A stretch of DNA of 64,000 bases from Pithys albifrons albifrons (lineage: Eukaryota > Chordata > Aves > Passeriformes > Thamnophilidae), in contig NC_092460.1 of NCBI RefSeq assembly GCF_047495875.1, forward strand, positions 10,344,520 to 10,408,519, written 5' to 3'. Numbering within the stretch: the first letter of the stretch is position 1; each line of letters starts with the position of its first letter. Shown piece after piece: positions 23,765-36,552 of this stretch. The position numbers and the translations under genes were made by a program. The notes under the pieces are model-generated. The model was not told the DNA's origin. It ran no database searches and saw only the letters and a list, made by a program, of their open reading frames with translations.

Positions 23765-24560
23765 TCATAAAGCCTGCTTGGATTTTTTTAAAGACATTTA
23801 TCAAGATTCCTCACAGAAGATGTTTAAGGAAATGAAGCAGCTGTAGAAAAAGAGGGGGAGGATCTTTACTTAGAAAAATAGTTGGTTAAAAGAAGATGAA
23901 CAGAAACTGGAGGTAGATAATGAGTTTTCCTGGTGGAGGGAAGTCACCAGCAGAATACTGCAAGGTCTCATGCTGAGACCTTGTATCTTTCAAATATGAG
24001 TCAGGCTTGGAAAAGGAACAAAGGAATAAACAAAGTAAGTTTTGTTAGCACAGGAAACTCTTTGGGGTAGTAAAGAGAGGCAAAGGGTGAAGATGTGCAG
24101 AAGGATGTTTTGAAACAGAATGATGGGATGCTAAAATGACAGATGAATTTCAGAGTAGGAATATGTGAAGTGATGCACATAAAAGTAATTCTGCATGTAC
24201 ACAAGGTGATGAGCTGTGAGACAGCAACAGGCTCTGGGGGCTGGAGGTTCTGGGTTATAACGCAGAGCTCTGGTAGTATTCGCTCAGTGCTCAGCAGTGA
24301 TCAAAAACAAATTGAACATTAGAAGTTATTAGCAAAGGCAGTGGGAAGAAAACATGCTGCAGCTTTGTAAGCTTTGGTTGCACTGCCTCCTGTTCTTTAT
24401 CTTTTGTTTCTGAAACAAACCAGGAGAACTGGAAAGATGCCGAGAGCAGTGTTAAATCAGAGATATGGTGTAGTTTTGTATCAGAAGTCTTCAAGGAGAT
24501 CAGGATTCTTTAGGCAGAGAAGGAGATGGCCGAGGTGAACTGCAGCAGCAGTCTGTAAAA
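23765..24560 (+). repeat. Ancient CR1/L2/L3-type LINE, decayed reverse-transcriptase region
   Basis: Several reverse-transcriptase signatures occur in the right order, with frameshifts and stops. Near 23777 LDFFK and then, in a shifted frame, TFIKIPHRRCLRK recall the conserved LDFSKAFDKVPHRRLL block. At 23883-23996 one 38-codon frame reads WLKEDEQKLEVDNEF, then WREVTSRILQGLMLRP and CIFQI. This parallels WLKGRxQxVxVNG...WxxVTSGVPQGSVLGPxLFNI. Further on, EDVQKDVLKQ and QMNFRVGICEVMHIK match the downstream LQxDL...WQMxFNxxKCxVMHIGK section. After that, GCTCAGCAGTGATCAAAAAC and TTGAACATTAGAAGTTATTA resemble the 'caagcagtcaaaaaagcaaatagaatgttaggaattatt' part. Divergence is much greater than for the CR1 copy at 42.8 kb. 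The element is 5'-truncated, and its 3' end is unclear beyond about 24560. The exact family (CR1, L2 or L3) cannot be decided by eye. Confidence 0.82.
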
Positions 24561-27500
24561 ACCTTCAGAGACTGTGAAGGTAAAAAAGGAATGATTTCTG
24601 GTGGTCCAACACTGTCCTAGTGCTAGGGGGTATCGCATGAAGGGCAAGACTGCAGGTTTTGCTTTCAAGGGGGATGAGAACCAGGATGTGTAGTTGTAGC
24701 AATGCATGTAAAATAAAGTGCTAATCATAGGTGCTGTGGCCTTTTTGTAAATGTCTAGGAAGCCTTTAATGAAAGGTTAATTGTGTGGTGGATTGGCAGA
24801 GAGGTGTCCAGGGAGAGAAAAGGGTGAGTGCCTGACTGGAGATAAATTGATTTGATTTCCGTGTACCACGGTAGGGTGGTAATTCATGCTGTTCCCTGGC
24901 TGGTGTGTACTGCAATTGCAATGCTGCTGTTCAGCCCTTGTGTGTCCTGCTGTCCTGCCATCAGTGCCTGTGGCAACACATGGCATTGCTTTGGCTTGGT
25001 TTGAGACTGAAACTTTGGGCCAGGGGAGCTCTTGGGTCTTGGGAGAAGCATTCCCTGGGAGATTTGGGTGTCTCACAGACCCATCTTGTTGTGGGAACAT
25101 GTGTGATGCTGAGCTCTGTCCCCATTAACCTTGTTGAGACCTGTGCAGGGTGGAGCTGGGAAGCAGTGGACTGCACTGGCTTTGCTTCTCATCACCACCT
25201 GTGTCATGGCATGCTGGCACTGAACAAGTAAAGCAGATTAGATACTGTGCTTGGAAGTGTATCTGGGTTTTATCTTCGTTAATAAAAAGATAAAGATTAA
25301 AGGAAGCTCTGGAAGGGGGAATAGCTTTCAAGTTAATGTAGTTTTCAAACTGGACAGATATCTCGAAGATCTTAGTGGTTGCATCAAGCTGCAATATTTT
25401 CCCTTGCTCAGGGCAAATTCTACCTTGTCAGAAGGGAGTGTTTCTGGGATCTGAGTGACTGCCAACAATAGGGCTGCAGACCATGTCAGGCATTTTTTTT
25501 AAAGAGTCTTTAATTTCTAAAATAATTGGCTGCATTTCATGAACTATCCCTGAGGTTGCTACTCTAGTTCTGTGTTACTGGGCTGCACCCTGTGCACACT
25601 ATTCTGTCTGCTGCTCAGTCTGTGGCCTCCCAGCTCTCTGGGATTACTGTGGACATCTCCCTTTCACCTGATTGTGTAATTATTCATCTAACCATATGCT
25701 GTCCTATCTCTTGGTGCCTTGTGACATCTGTATGGGTTGGTTGGTGGCTCTCTTACTGGAGGATTGGCTTTGGGATATGGGGCATGTGCTGTGGGGCCAT
25801 GACCAATATGATGCTCTTTGTTAGGTGCCCCGGGAGCAGGTCTGCTGTCTCTATTGGGGTCATGCCGGTGATGCTCAAGTAGAGTTGGGTTGGGTCAAAA
25901 CTGGCTAGGTAGCTGCCAGGTCTTATTTAGAAAATCCTGCCTGATATTTTGTTGGCATTTGGACACAAAAGAGACATAGATTCTTGTATGTGCTAGGGAC
26001 ATATGTTTGCCCTGAAAAGAAATAAGTATTTCAATGAGCAGAGTTAACAGTCTGCTCACCTGAACATTAGACCGAGTGAATGTTCTGGCTTTATATAAGG
26101 CTGAGGCTAGAACTGCTCTCTTATTAGGCTTATGCTCTTTGGATTTACACTTTACTGCTGTTAACTTCCTTATCCCCTAGAATTACTTTGGTGATGTGGG
26201 AAGGGGAGGGCAAGAGACCTGAACAGTGCTTTTGGGACTCTTTTTCAAAACATCAGCCCTTTTTTAGATCCTAAATAGATTTTAAATGCATGACCCTTAT
26301 TCAGACTCTAATCTACTACTTTTAGTTGATTGTTTGCTTCCGTTTTTCTGGCCTTGAAATTTCAGAGCATGTGGATGGACTGTGCTGTCGTACAGGCTGC
26401 AGTGGGCTGCTCTGTGTGTTTAAAAGCATGTTTCTTGCTATGGACACCAGCACGATCTCATGAGCAGGCACTATTAGCATGTGTGATTTCCCCTCACACT
26501 GTGCAAGAATAATTATCCTCTCTCAGCAGTGCAAGTGTTTCTGTTCCCTCTGATTTATGGAGGCAAAGAACTCGTTTGAGAGGATGAGTCAGAAGTAATT
26601 GAGCTCTGGGGGGCTGTATTTCATGGCTTTTCCTCTCTTTAGTTTTTGCCCTGTATTGTACCTCACAGTTACCAGTGCTTTGGCTTTCCAGGGGAATGCT
26701 CATTAAAGCTTAGAAGGTAGCCTGGGTCTTAATTTACATTTAGAAACCAACCTGATTCTGTAAATCAAGAATGTGACATGGTGGTAATCTTTTAAGCTTT
26801 GTAATATTATTGTAAATATGCTACGATTCATGGCTGGCTATTCCCAAACACTTGGCATCTTGTATGAAATGCAGGATGGGTGCAGGAGCTGCTCTGGGGG
26901 ACATTCACCTGCAGCCGCTGCTGAGCAGAGGGGGTTTGGAGGCTGATGAGTTGCTGGGAGCAGTGCTGGGTTTAGGTGCAGAGCACAAATTAAAGAGCAT
27001 TGCTAAGTATCACTGAAGCTCTTGGAAAGATGCAGAGACATTTAGAGTCCAGGGAAGGCTTTAAGCAAGGGCTTGTGCTTCTGCAGAAGAAGCCAAAGTT
27101 GTGTGTGTCAGTTCATGTGTGAGTATGATGCTGTTGCTTGAGTCATACAGACAGACCCCACATGAGGGATTGATGTCATGGGCTGGGGCAGAGGTGGGAT
27201 GCAGAGCCATCATTTACTGAATTGACATAAGTAATAGACAGAAGTAGCAGATATATTTTGCACCTTGCTGGAGCAAAGGTCTTTGGGACTGAGAAGGCTT
27301 TTGAGTCCTATGGTGGGTAAGCACCAGAGGAACATGGAAGACATGTGGTGGGGTGAGCTGCTGGCTGTCAGCAAGGAAAGGAATTTTTATTACCTCTTGA
27401 AATAATTCCAGTCCTGTCATCATGGCGAGCAGGGCCCTGGTACTCATAGGGGCCTCAGTCTCACAGGCAGAATTTGAGTTGAGGAGCTAAGTAAGTTCCC

Positions 27501-29157
27501 CTACCTTGCTAAAAGGACATGGCAGAAAGTAAGTGGCAACTAGCTAATCTGGCATCCTTGGACAGTGTAATTCAAGTTGGGATGTCTGCCTTTTTGCTGG
27601 TTTGGTTTTTCTTTCTTGTGTAACTATTTCAGTTTTAGTTCAAAACATTTTATGCTGCAGCTCTCTGGTGACAGAAGACAGTGAGATGGCTCATGAGGTG
27701 CTCTGCTCCCCTGTGATTCTGCACAACTCCTTTGCCAGAAGCTGAAATGGCTGCTGGATTCAGCCGCAGCTTCTCCCAACTTGGGACTGACTGATAAACT
27801 TGTGTACAAGCTGCAGTGATGGACAACTCTGCTCTTGCATTTCCATTTCTGTGTGCAGTTTAATTTATCCCTCCCTCTGTTGAGTGCTTCTTGAGAACAT
27901 TTCAGTGGCTTTTTCCTTCAAGTGTAGCAAAACTAAAGGAATACACCTGATATTTCTTTGCTGGACTGAATAACTCACTGTTATGATTGATAATGGTGAA
28001 ACTGGTTTATAATTTATCTGATCAGTGACGTACATCATTAAAAACAAAGCAGGCAAACTCTGAGTCCTCTACGGATCTGATTGCTTTGAACAGCAGATGA
28101 TCTCTGGGGAACTCTGAGAGGGAGCTCTAGTTCTGAGGGCACTGTGAAGCAGCATGCTGAATGCACTGTAAGAACTAATAGTGAAAACAAAGGTGATGGA
28201 TCAACAGCTCATTGATTTATGTGCCTTTGATGGGTAGAATTGTCTGTTGCAAATGGGCTTTGCTAGCTTTCAGCCAGTAATCTCTCAGTTGTTCCCCCCT
28301 GCTTATTTCTGCAAAACAGACTGCACTGTCTCAGAATTAATCCCATTACTTAATTGCAGTCTTATTTTCTCTTTGGCTTCTTTATTCTGTAGATCCAAAC
28401 CATGAATGGTGTCATGGATGGCATAGATTTTTTTTTCCCTGCACTGTGGTCAACTCCTATTTGGGGTGTAGAGGCTTGTGGGGGTTAAACTGAAAATATC
28501 ATTGTTGTGGACTCTTCAGGTGTGTCTTTCTCAGGTGCATCCACTTTATGTTGTTTGTCTGCAAGAAGAGATTTAGGAAACAAATGAAAACATGATGCAA
28601 ACATTGTTAGAGCTAAAACTTAAGAAATGTGCATACCAGCTGTCAGCCTTCCTCAGATACACCTTGCAAAGTGAATTTTCCTGGGAAGGTACCCAAGGTT
28701 TGCCACATACACGTGTTCTGTCTCTGTGCTATTTCAGTGTTGTAATGCATCCCAGTGCTTGTTGTAAAGCCGCTCTTATGGTGAAGGTGATGTCTGGTAC
28801 TTTTCCCCCAGATCAATCAAAAGAGAGATCTGTCTGTCCATCTACCTGATGGACTCCATCACTGTCCAGTCTGACCTCTAAAACTGTGCAGTGTCCTACC
28901 ATGTACAGCTTTCACAGATGGAGGAAGTTGTTTCTCTGTTGCATATAAAGGCTGGGTGTGTCTTATTTCCAGTCATGTTAAATGTTGGGAAGAGACCCAA
29001 CCCCAAATTCTCTGTTCTTTATCTCTGATCTGAATTGCTCCATGGATAGTTCTATAAATGCATAGGTTGCTCACTCTGGAGCACTTCTGCCCCCACAGAT
29101 GGAAATACATTCCTACTTCTCTCTGTTGCTTTGCAGCTGGTGTGCTGAAGGCACCAG
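24561..29157. other. Non-coding stretch without a recognisable gene
   Basis: No gene is recognisable. A possible SINE relic near 27.5 kb is listed separately. An open frame at 25592-25882 is Trp/Ile/Gly-rich but carries no motif I recognise. Another at 28592-28849 begins with a real ATG and a charged stretch (LLELKLKKCAYQ) but soon becomes Cys-rich. I consider both chance frames. Confidence 0.5.
27485..27580 (+). repeat. Possible decayed MIR-like SINE relic
   Basis: The words GCTAAGTAAGTTCCCCTACC and GCAGAAAGTAAGTGGCAACT parallel the MIR core 'gttaagtgacttgcccaaggtcacacagcaagtaagtggcagagct' in the same order and spacing. The match is by eye, strongly diverged and without visible ends. Confidence 0.25.
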
Positions 29158-29290
29158 GATCCTAGAATGATAAAATATCTCAAATTGGAAGGGACCCATA
29201 AGGATCATCAAGTCCAGCTCCCTGCTCTTCGCATCCAACAATCACTGTGTTAATCAGAGCTTATTTTGTACTTTCCTGCTTTGAACACAA
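29158..29290 (-). repeat. CR1 LINE 3' end (antisense, truncated)
   Basis: Read on the minus strand, the sequence ends with GGACTTGATGATCCTTATGG, GTCCCTTCCAATTTGAGATA, then TTTTATCATTCTA. This is the usual avian CR1 3' UTR and octamer-like tail. On the plus strand it starts at TAGAATGATAAAATATC. The upstream (5') part fades after CATCCAACAATCACTGTG at about 29250-29290. This is a typical 5'-truncated, non-autonomous copy. It has no coding content. Confidence 0.9.
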
Positions 29291-32200
29291 ATACCCTAAA
29301 ATGGCCTGAAGATGTATCGTTGAGTAGTCATGTGAAACAACTCCAGCCTTCCAACAAATCCAAAATACAGGTGGCTGCTAAAAATGGTGCTGCCAGGAAA
29401 AGTCTTGAGCCCATTTGATTTACTGAAGGCAGTTACTGCTATCAGACATCTCTGTGGCATATTTCAAGGGACTTTGAAGGTTGATAGTAGATTGCAAGTA
29501 AGAGATTAGTTTCTTATTACAGGGCAGTAAGGTTGGTCCCAAGCTACTAGTAAATCATGTTGGTTAGCAAGAGTAGGGAAGGTGCAGCAGAAGGTATGGA
29601 AGAGGTTTTGCTCTGTCTCAGCCTGGAAGGCAGTGTTGTAATTCAGATAGTGGAGTGTAAGATACCAGATTGCTTTGAATGTGTTGCAATCCTGTGGCGC
29701 CAAGAGTTTGATGTGTACCCAGGGGCTTAGCAATGAACAGCCCCATCTCTGTGCCAGACTTTGGAGTCAGAAGGTATGCAGAAGCCTTTCCTCCACAAAT
29801 CCACAGAGACAGGCTGGATCCTTCCAGTAAATGGATTGCTCACAGCTTTCAGTGAAAGCCTCGTGCTGCGTTTGATGGCACTGCTGGATAGAAGTGTTCT
29901 CATTGCCGATGGCACTGCCTCGTTAATGCTGCATCACTCCCCTGTGACGGGGACTTGAGGATGATTTAAGTGTCTTTGTATTGTCTGTTTGGAGGAGGTG
30001 TGAGAATTGAAGGGAAGCTCTGTCAGCCGTATGGGACTGGTGCAGGACAGGCTGGGGTGGTATGTTGGGGGCTTGCAGAGGTGGGGATGGGTATTGAGGA
30101 ACAGGCAGCATGGCAAGGGACAACCATTAACTGCAAGGACTGCAGGCAAGACAGGCAGTTTCCTTGCCTCTGAGCAGGGTTGCTCTGGAAGATGCTGCCG
30201 AACTGACATTGGGTTTTGTTGGCACTGAGTGAAATCTTGTCCAAATTTGTCCTTGATTCCTCGTTCCATGGCCAATCTACTGCTTTATGCCTGTGCCTCT
30301 GACTTTCCTGTAAAAGGGGGCACAGTGCTGCTTGCTGCTGGACTAAGAGTTGCAGTGAGATGTTGTCAAGGCTTATGTGCTACTAGAGCCAGTCCTTAAG
30401 TGAGGCAGGTCCTAAAGAAAAAAAACCCTCTTTGCAATCCCATATGGGAGTTATTTTCTCCCTGAAAAAACCTCTTCTGAAATGAGAATGCCCTGCCACT
30501 AATGAGTGCATCAAAGAACATCAGGGGGCACATGAAAGCAGCACAGCATTTTTTAAATCTGTGCATTGCTATTGTAGGGCAAAAGGTCTTTTAAATTTGA
30601 TTAAGGCTCTTTTTCTGATAAAGATCCAAACTATGGATGCAAATACTCTTTCAACTGATGACATCTGGAGATGAGTGTGTTTCTTTTACCTGGAGCATAC
30701 ATTGTTGTATGTTTTGATTTGTTACGCTAAGTAATTGCAAAATACCTTTGTGCTGGGCAAAGGTTTGGTGTGGTGCCATCACATGCATGATTACACTTCT
30801 TTCTTCTTCTTTTCCTGTCATCCTACATAATCCTTTCTCTCTTTTCACTATTTAATATGCAAAATGAATTTAAACAGGTGAGTGGGCAGCTGCCAAACCC
30901 AGGAGGCTCCAAATGCTCTCCTTCCAGGGAAGAATGTGAAAGATACAGTTCTTATAGATGTGGCTAGATATGTAATCTTCATGGTTTATATCCTTATTTT
31001 GATATCTTATATCAGGGATACTGGAGTTCTTCCCCCTGCCCCCCTCCCCAGGGTCTTGAAAATAGAGCTTTCATTGATGGGAGAAATAGGTTTTGGACTG
31101 TTCCTTCCAGTGCAAACTGAAATTGGGAGCCTTCACAGTATTTTATGACTTGAACTGCCAAGACAGGAGACACATGCTCTCCTCTGGGAAGAAGGCATTT
31201 TTGTGGGGAATGGAGCTGGGTTGCAGTGTCCCTTCTGCTGGTTCTCTTCTTCCAGCTCCAAGCCAGACACAGAGGGGACCTGACCCTCCTTTTATGCCCC
31301 ATCTTCAGAAAATATTCAATCTGTTGAGTTATAGAGTTGCTCAATTATTTTGATGAGCTACTGCCTTTTGACTTGGGAAAATGTTCTGCAAATGTATCAA
31401 ACCCCATCAGCATGATGTGCATCAGCAGCTCCGTTGGAGATCACTGGGTGTTATTTTGCAGCTGTACTTTGCTTTGTAAGGTCATGGATGGTGAATTTAA
31501 TGAGTCCAGCCCTGAATGAGAGGAGTTTCTTGCTCCTGATGGGCACCCAGAGCTGACTTCACTGGCTGACCTGCCCCAAGCCCTGGCTCAGCATGTCCCC
31601 TAACCAGCCTTGGAAGGGCTGGATTTTCCCCTGAGGCTGCCCATATCATCAGGGAGCTCCTTACTCATCCTCCTCACTTGCCTTCCTGCCGATCATAAGT
31701 GTTCAGAGCAGCTTTTATGGGGGTGTCTGTCCCCTGACACTGCCTCAAGCAGGATTACTTTGGGTTTAGATGTTCAGCAGAGTTGGTGTTTTCTGAGAAG
31801 GGTTACCCATGGTCTCCTTCCACATGCCCTTTTTATTATTCAAACAGAAATAAATAAATATATGAAAAATGTGTTACTTTAATTGTTATTGGAATATATT
31901 TGCTTTTTTCTTATGTATGGAAATAAGCAACCAAAATGTCATCTATAGTTTTTTCCATACTTCTTGATATCTGAGACCTAGAATAGTCCTGCAGATCACT
32001 CTCCCTTTGAGCTCAGTCCAGCTTTTTCCAATTGCATCTAGTGAGATTTCCAGCCCCTTTTTTCCTTCCCTCAGGGCAGTGTCTAGCCTTGTCTTTATAC
32101 TCCAAACCAGCAGCTATTCTGGGGTAGATCATGGCTTAGGTATTATAGGTCAGCACTGTATGTGGACTTATTGACTGTTGTTTCACAGATATGGTGGTGG

Positions 32201-33607
32201 GAAACCCACGTCTCCTCTGTCTTGTCCTCCATTGCCTTCACTAAATATTTATCAGCCCTATTCGCAGCATTGTCTGGAGGCCTCTGATCAGGTTTCCATT
32301 GTGCTAAGCATGGTTCAGAGAATTCCTTTTGTTATGTTAGTTCAGGAGTATGAGGAAGAAGAGTATGCCTGTGACTCCAGAGGAGGATGAAGGGTCAGGA
32401 AAATGAAATACATGATAGCAGAGTCAGGAGCTGCTAAACACAGCATGTTTCTGGTGGCATCAGCTTCTTTTTTTTTAATGTTTGTGATAAAGATCTTTTG
32501 CTAAATGGGTCACTAAAGAGAGGGTCCCAGAGTTTAATTTGATGCTACATCCCTTTTACCTAGACTTGCGCTTGCAGGGCTTTATTTGCAGACAAGTGTG
32601 TTCATGGCAGTGTGCACAGCCTCTGTGCTCATGTGGATACCTTATCTCTGCAAACCTGTACTGCAGGCTATAGGTGGTGGGTCAGGATGGCTGTTCTACT
32701 CTTATCTGCATGTTTGGAAGGATTTGTGCACAGTGCAAAGGAAGATGCTTTGCGTGAATTCACATCTTGGTATCTTCAGCACTTAATTTTATTTTTGCCT
32801 TGTCAATTAAATGTTTTGTTGTATTGCTGTAACTCCCTCTGCTGGATAATTTGACAATTTAACCATCAGTTTTGATTATTTTTATATCTGGATGCAGCAT
32901 AATTGTCTTGGAGACTGCATTGGACGGAAGAAGTGAGGAGTTTGTGCACTGTTGGGTGATTGTATTTGCTGCCTGTTCTTGCTGTGCAGGTTTACCCTTC
33001 TCTGTGGCTGAATAAACCCATTCCTCTGATCACTTTTCCTCTGCCTTGCAGCTACTGAGTGCAACTGTAGCAGTTCAAATCCCCATCAGAAGGGTTTGAA
33101 TCTTTGCTGCACCACTGAGCTGCATCTGATAGATCTGTGTCCAGAAATGCCAGCTGAGACTGTGCCTTGGGAGAGTGTTGTTCCCTCCTCCACAAGCACC
33201 ACTGAAAAAGGAAATCCCAGGTACAATGGGAGCACCATGCCATGGAGATTCCCAGGAGTTCTCTGACACGGCCAGCAGTTACTAATGCCATGCTGAAGCT
33301 GAGACAGGCAGCTGTGCTGGGCAGAAATCTCTCATCTGGAAGATCTGGAGGTGGCTTGGAATTTTGGACTCTGTCCTGTTTGTTTGCAGCTGTGTGTCCT
33401 CTGATGTGAGCATCACCTGCCTTGGTGGACTTTGCTGCTGCCTGCTCACATGGACACTGTTATCTCCTGCCTTCTTGCCCCACTTGCCCATGGGGGAAGT
33501 TTGTCTTTTTTCTACAGCTACTCCTGTCTCCATTCACAAGGCATTTTAACACCTTGGCCCTTCTGTGCTGCTTTGACATAAAAATATGGACAAGTTGCCT
33601 TTGCCAG
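29291..33607. other. Non-coding stretch without a recognisable gene
   Basis: No gene is recognisable. Open frames are short, overlap on both strands and carry no motif. AT-rich patches lie near 30540-30640 and 31840-31930. No repeat family beyond the CR1 at its left edge could be supported. Confidence 0.55.
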
Positions 33608-33743
33608 TGCCGTACAGAAGCCATAGAAGAACTGCTTAATGAATATCAGCTCAACTACAGAATAAATACTGCAAAGGTGTCAGTCATTTTTCTATTTTCA
33701 TATATACGTGCCCTTGCAGGAGTTTTTAGGAAAAAATAATAAA
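33608..33743 (+). other. Candidate terminal exon whose stop overlaps a poly(A) signal
   Basis: An acceptor-like TTGCCTTTGCCAG is followed by 43 open codons, beginning CRTEAIEELLNEYQLNYRI and ending VFRKK. The stop TAA at 33737-33739 overlaps AATAAA at 33738-33743. The first half is charged and helix-like, the second half hydrophobic. I recognise no family. The same frame stays open upstream to about 33422, so a chance frame is quite possible. The poly(A)-signal overlap makes it worth checking against transcript data. Confidence 0.1.
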
Positions 33744-36518
33744 GAAAAGTCCCCTTTTCCCCAGTGTAACAGAAAAGACAGATACTATCTCTTTGTTCTC
33801 TGGGTATTATTCCTTACTGCTTTGTTTTGAGTTTAATTAAATTCTGGACATCTTATACTTAAAGGTGATGGATTATATTTAAAACTGCATGCTAGCTAAA
33901 AGTATTGTTGGAAGAGTGATGAAATGCTCTGAAACCATTTGGGCAGAGCAGTCTTCTCCCTATCAGGCTCCTTTGGGCTCACCTTGATTTAGTGCAGAAG
34001 TGCTAAAGGTGCCAGGTCCCAAATTTATGGCTGTGAAGTTGAGGCATGGGTGGTTTGGATCAGATTTAAGGTGGGACCCATATCCTGATGTATTTTTCCT
34101 GTTTTAAAATGGAATTTGAGGTTTGCTTCTCATTTCTTCTGTATTTCTTAGTGCTAATGTAACTGCTGAATTTGGTGAACTTGTGTTATATGAAGTCAAT
34201 ATAAAAGACTTGGGGGGAAAAAAAATCAACCTTGCTGGTGATGGCTGAGATGCTCCAGGTTGTGGGAAGAGCAGGAGTGGATCTTCCTGAGAGGGTTAAT
34301 CCTCCTTGGAGCTGCTGCAGGCAGAGCTGAGTTGTCAGTTCATGGAGACTTGGGAAACCAGCACTAAGCTGGGCTGGAGGGGATGATGAAATGCTGCAGC
34401 AGAAGCAAAGCTGTGGTGCCTGACAGCACATTCAGCACCCCTCCTTGAGGGGTTACAGCTGCAGGCAGACTGTGCGGAACTCGGGGACTCAGGCAGTGGA
34501 GCCGAGGGCTGGAGGTGCTGCAGACTCAGCCAGAGAACTCATGTCCCTTTGTGCTAAAAGGTTTCCTAATGTGGGTGCAGAAAGGGGGAAGACCCATTGT
34601 AACCTGACCATGCTTCTGCCCATGGTAGGAAATCAGGCTCCTCACCAAGTCCTTGCCAGATGTGCATCCCATGTTCCCAGCTGTGTCTGCCTGTTGCCTG
34701 TGCTTCATCTGCCGGGGAACTTGTGGCTCTGGGGAAATCAGTGATGGAGGAGCTGCATCTCTGCTGTAGAGAGCAGGTAAATGCCCCAGTACAGTGCTTG
34801 GAGACTTTCCCAGAGGGTTTTGACACATCTCAAAAGCTGGTGGTTGAGAACTGGATCTGGGAGATCTGCTTACACTGCACTTGCAGTGATTTCTTGGGGC
34901 TGGGAAGAAAAAAATAAAAGCCACAGAACTGAGGAATGTATTACAGTAATTAACTGTGGGCTGAAGAAAGTGAGGGGCATCCTGGACACAGAGGAAATTA
35001 AATGGAAAGTGGTATTGACCTTATGTGAGATGGAATTGCAAAGAGCTCTGTTTGCAGGGTGGAAATTAATTATTGGATTTTGTCTAAAGCTGAGCTTGTG
35101 TAAGAGGCATGTCTGTCTTCCAAACTTTGTCACCTCAACTCTTTGCTTCTCTCCTCATTAAAAGGCACAGGTGACCTGCCCAGTGACAGTTTGAGCCAGC
35201 TCAGTGGGGCTGGCTTGCTAAGGCTGCTGATGTTTTCATTCAGAGATGTTTTGGTGTCAGATAACTTTGGTTGACTGAGGACAAATCAAATCTGTCTGCC
35301 CTGTTACTCAAAATGTGAAACACTCGTTAAGCCCTCTCTGTGTTGCTTGTTGGCATGTTGCATTGAACCAGGGGCATTGTGCATCCCAGTAGAAAGAAGG
35401 TGAGGAGGACACTGAGCTGACTGATATCTCCTGGTTCCCCCAGGGTTGTGGGATTGCCTGTGCCCTTTGCTGGCAGCCAAGAAAAGCATTTACTTTGGCC
35501 AGGGCTGCCCACACTTTGGCTTCTCTGGTGCTGCTGGACTTGAGTATGTCCAGGCTGGGACATCCTAGTGGCTGGCTCAGGGATTTTGCTGGCAGCAGTT
35601 GACACTCTGCACCAGTGACTATTCATCTGCAAGAGAGATTCAAGAGTAAAGGAGTTGGACTGTCGCAGTAGGGATATTATCACTTGCTGTATATTTTTGT
35701 GGGTATCCCACAGGAGCCTGGATTGTAGACCAAGACTGATAAGCACTTGTCAGACACAGAACAGTGTTTAATTCATTGATTGTTCTGCCAGAACATTGAC
35801 AGTTGTTGTGCTTTTTGCTTTTTCATTTTCCCACATGCAGAGAGCAGCTCCAATATTCTTCTCTGTATGTTGACCTTTGTTTGAAATGAAAGCAAAAGAA
35901 AATTGTAGAAAGCCCCACTGAGAAAGCCAGGAATTGGTCTCCTTTAATGTACTGCATGGCTTGTATCTCATGGAAAGTCCATTTGTCTCATTAAATGTTT
36001 TTATCAGAACTCCTTTTCTAGGAGAAATGGCTTTTTTAAAGGAAGGAAAACATCACTGAGAATTCTTGCTATTTCAGTTTCCATATTTTACTGAAAGACA
36101 TATTACTCATTCCTGTTTTCAGCAAATCTATGGAAAATGTCAAACATTCCAGACTCTGATTATGTAGTAGAATATGTCCTTCCTAGCTTTCTAATTGTTC
36201 CTTATCAGTGCACAGAGAAACACGCTCTGTATATGACCCAGCAGAAATAATAAAAAAGATAGGGGTTTTTTAATAGGCAATTCTGCTGAAAAGCAAAACA
36301 AAACAAGAGGAAGGAAGCAAAGCCCTGCCTCAGTGCAGTGTAGAGCATTGCAGGTCCTACCTGAGAGGTTGCTCTATCCTTGGGAAAAGAAGATAGGAGG
36401 AAACTAGAGCTGCCCTGAGGCACTTTAAGAATGTATTTAAGTGGAAATAATAATGATGCAATTATTTTTCCCATAAAAACAGCATTTAGTTGAAGATTTA
36501 ATCCATCCAAAGAGAAAA

Positions 36519-36552
36519 TAAATATCTTCATTACATAAATATCTTTATTACA
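36519..36552. repeat. Tandem duplication of a 17-bp unit
   Basis: TAAATATCTTCATTACA and TAAATATCTTTATTACA stand head to tail with one substitution. The near-identity suggests a recent local duplication. The unit is AT-rich and has no evident function. Confidence 0.85.
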
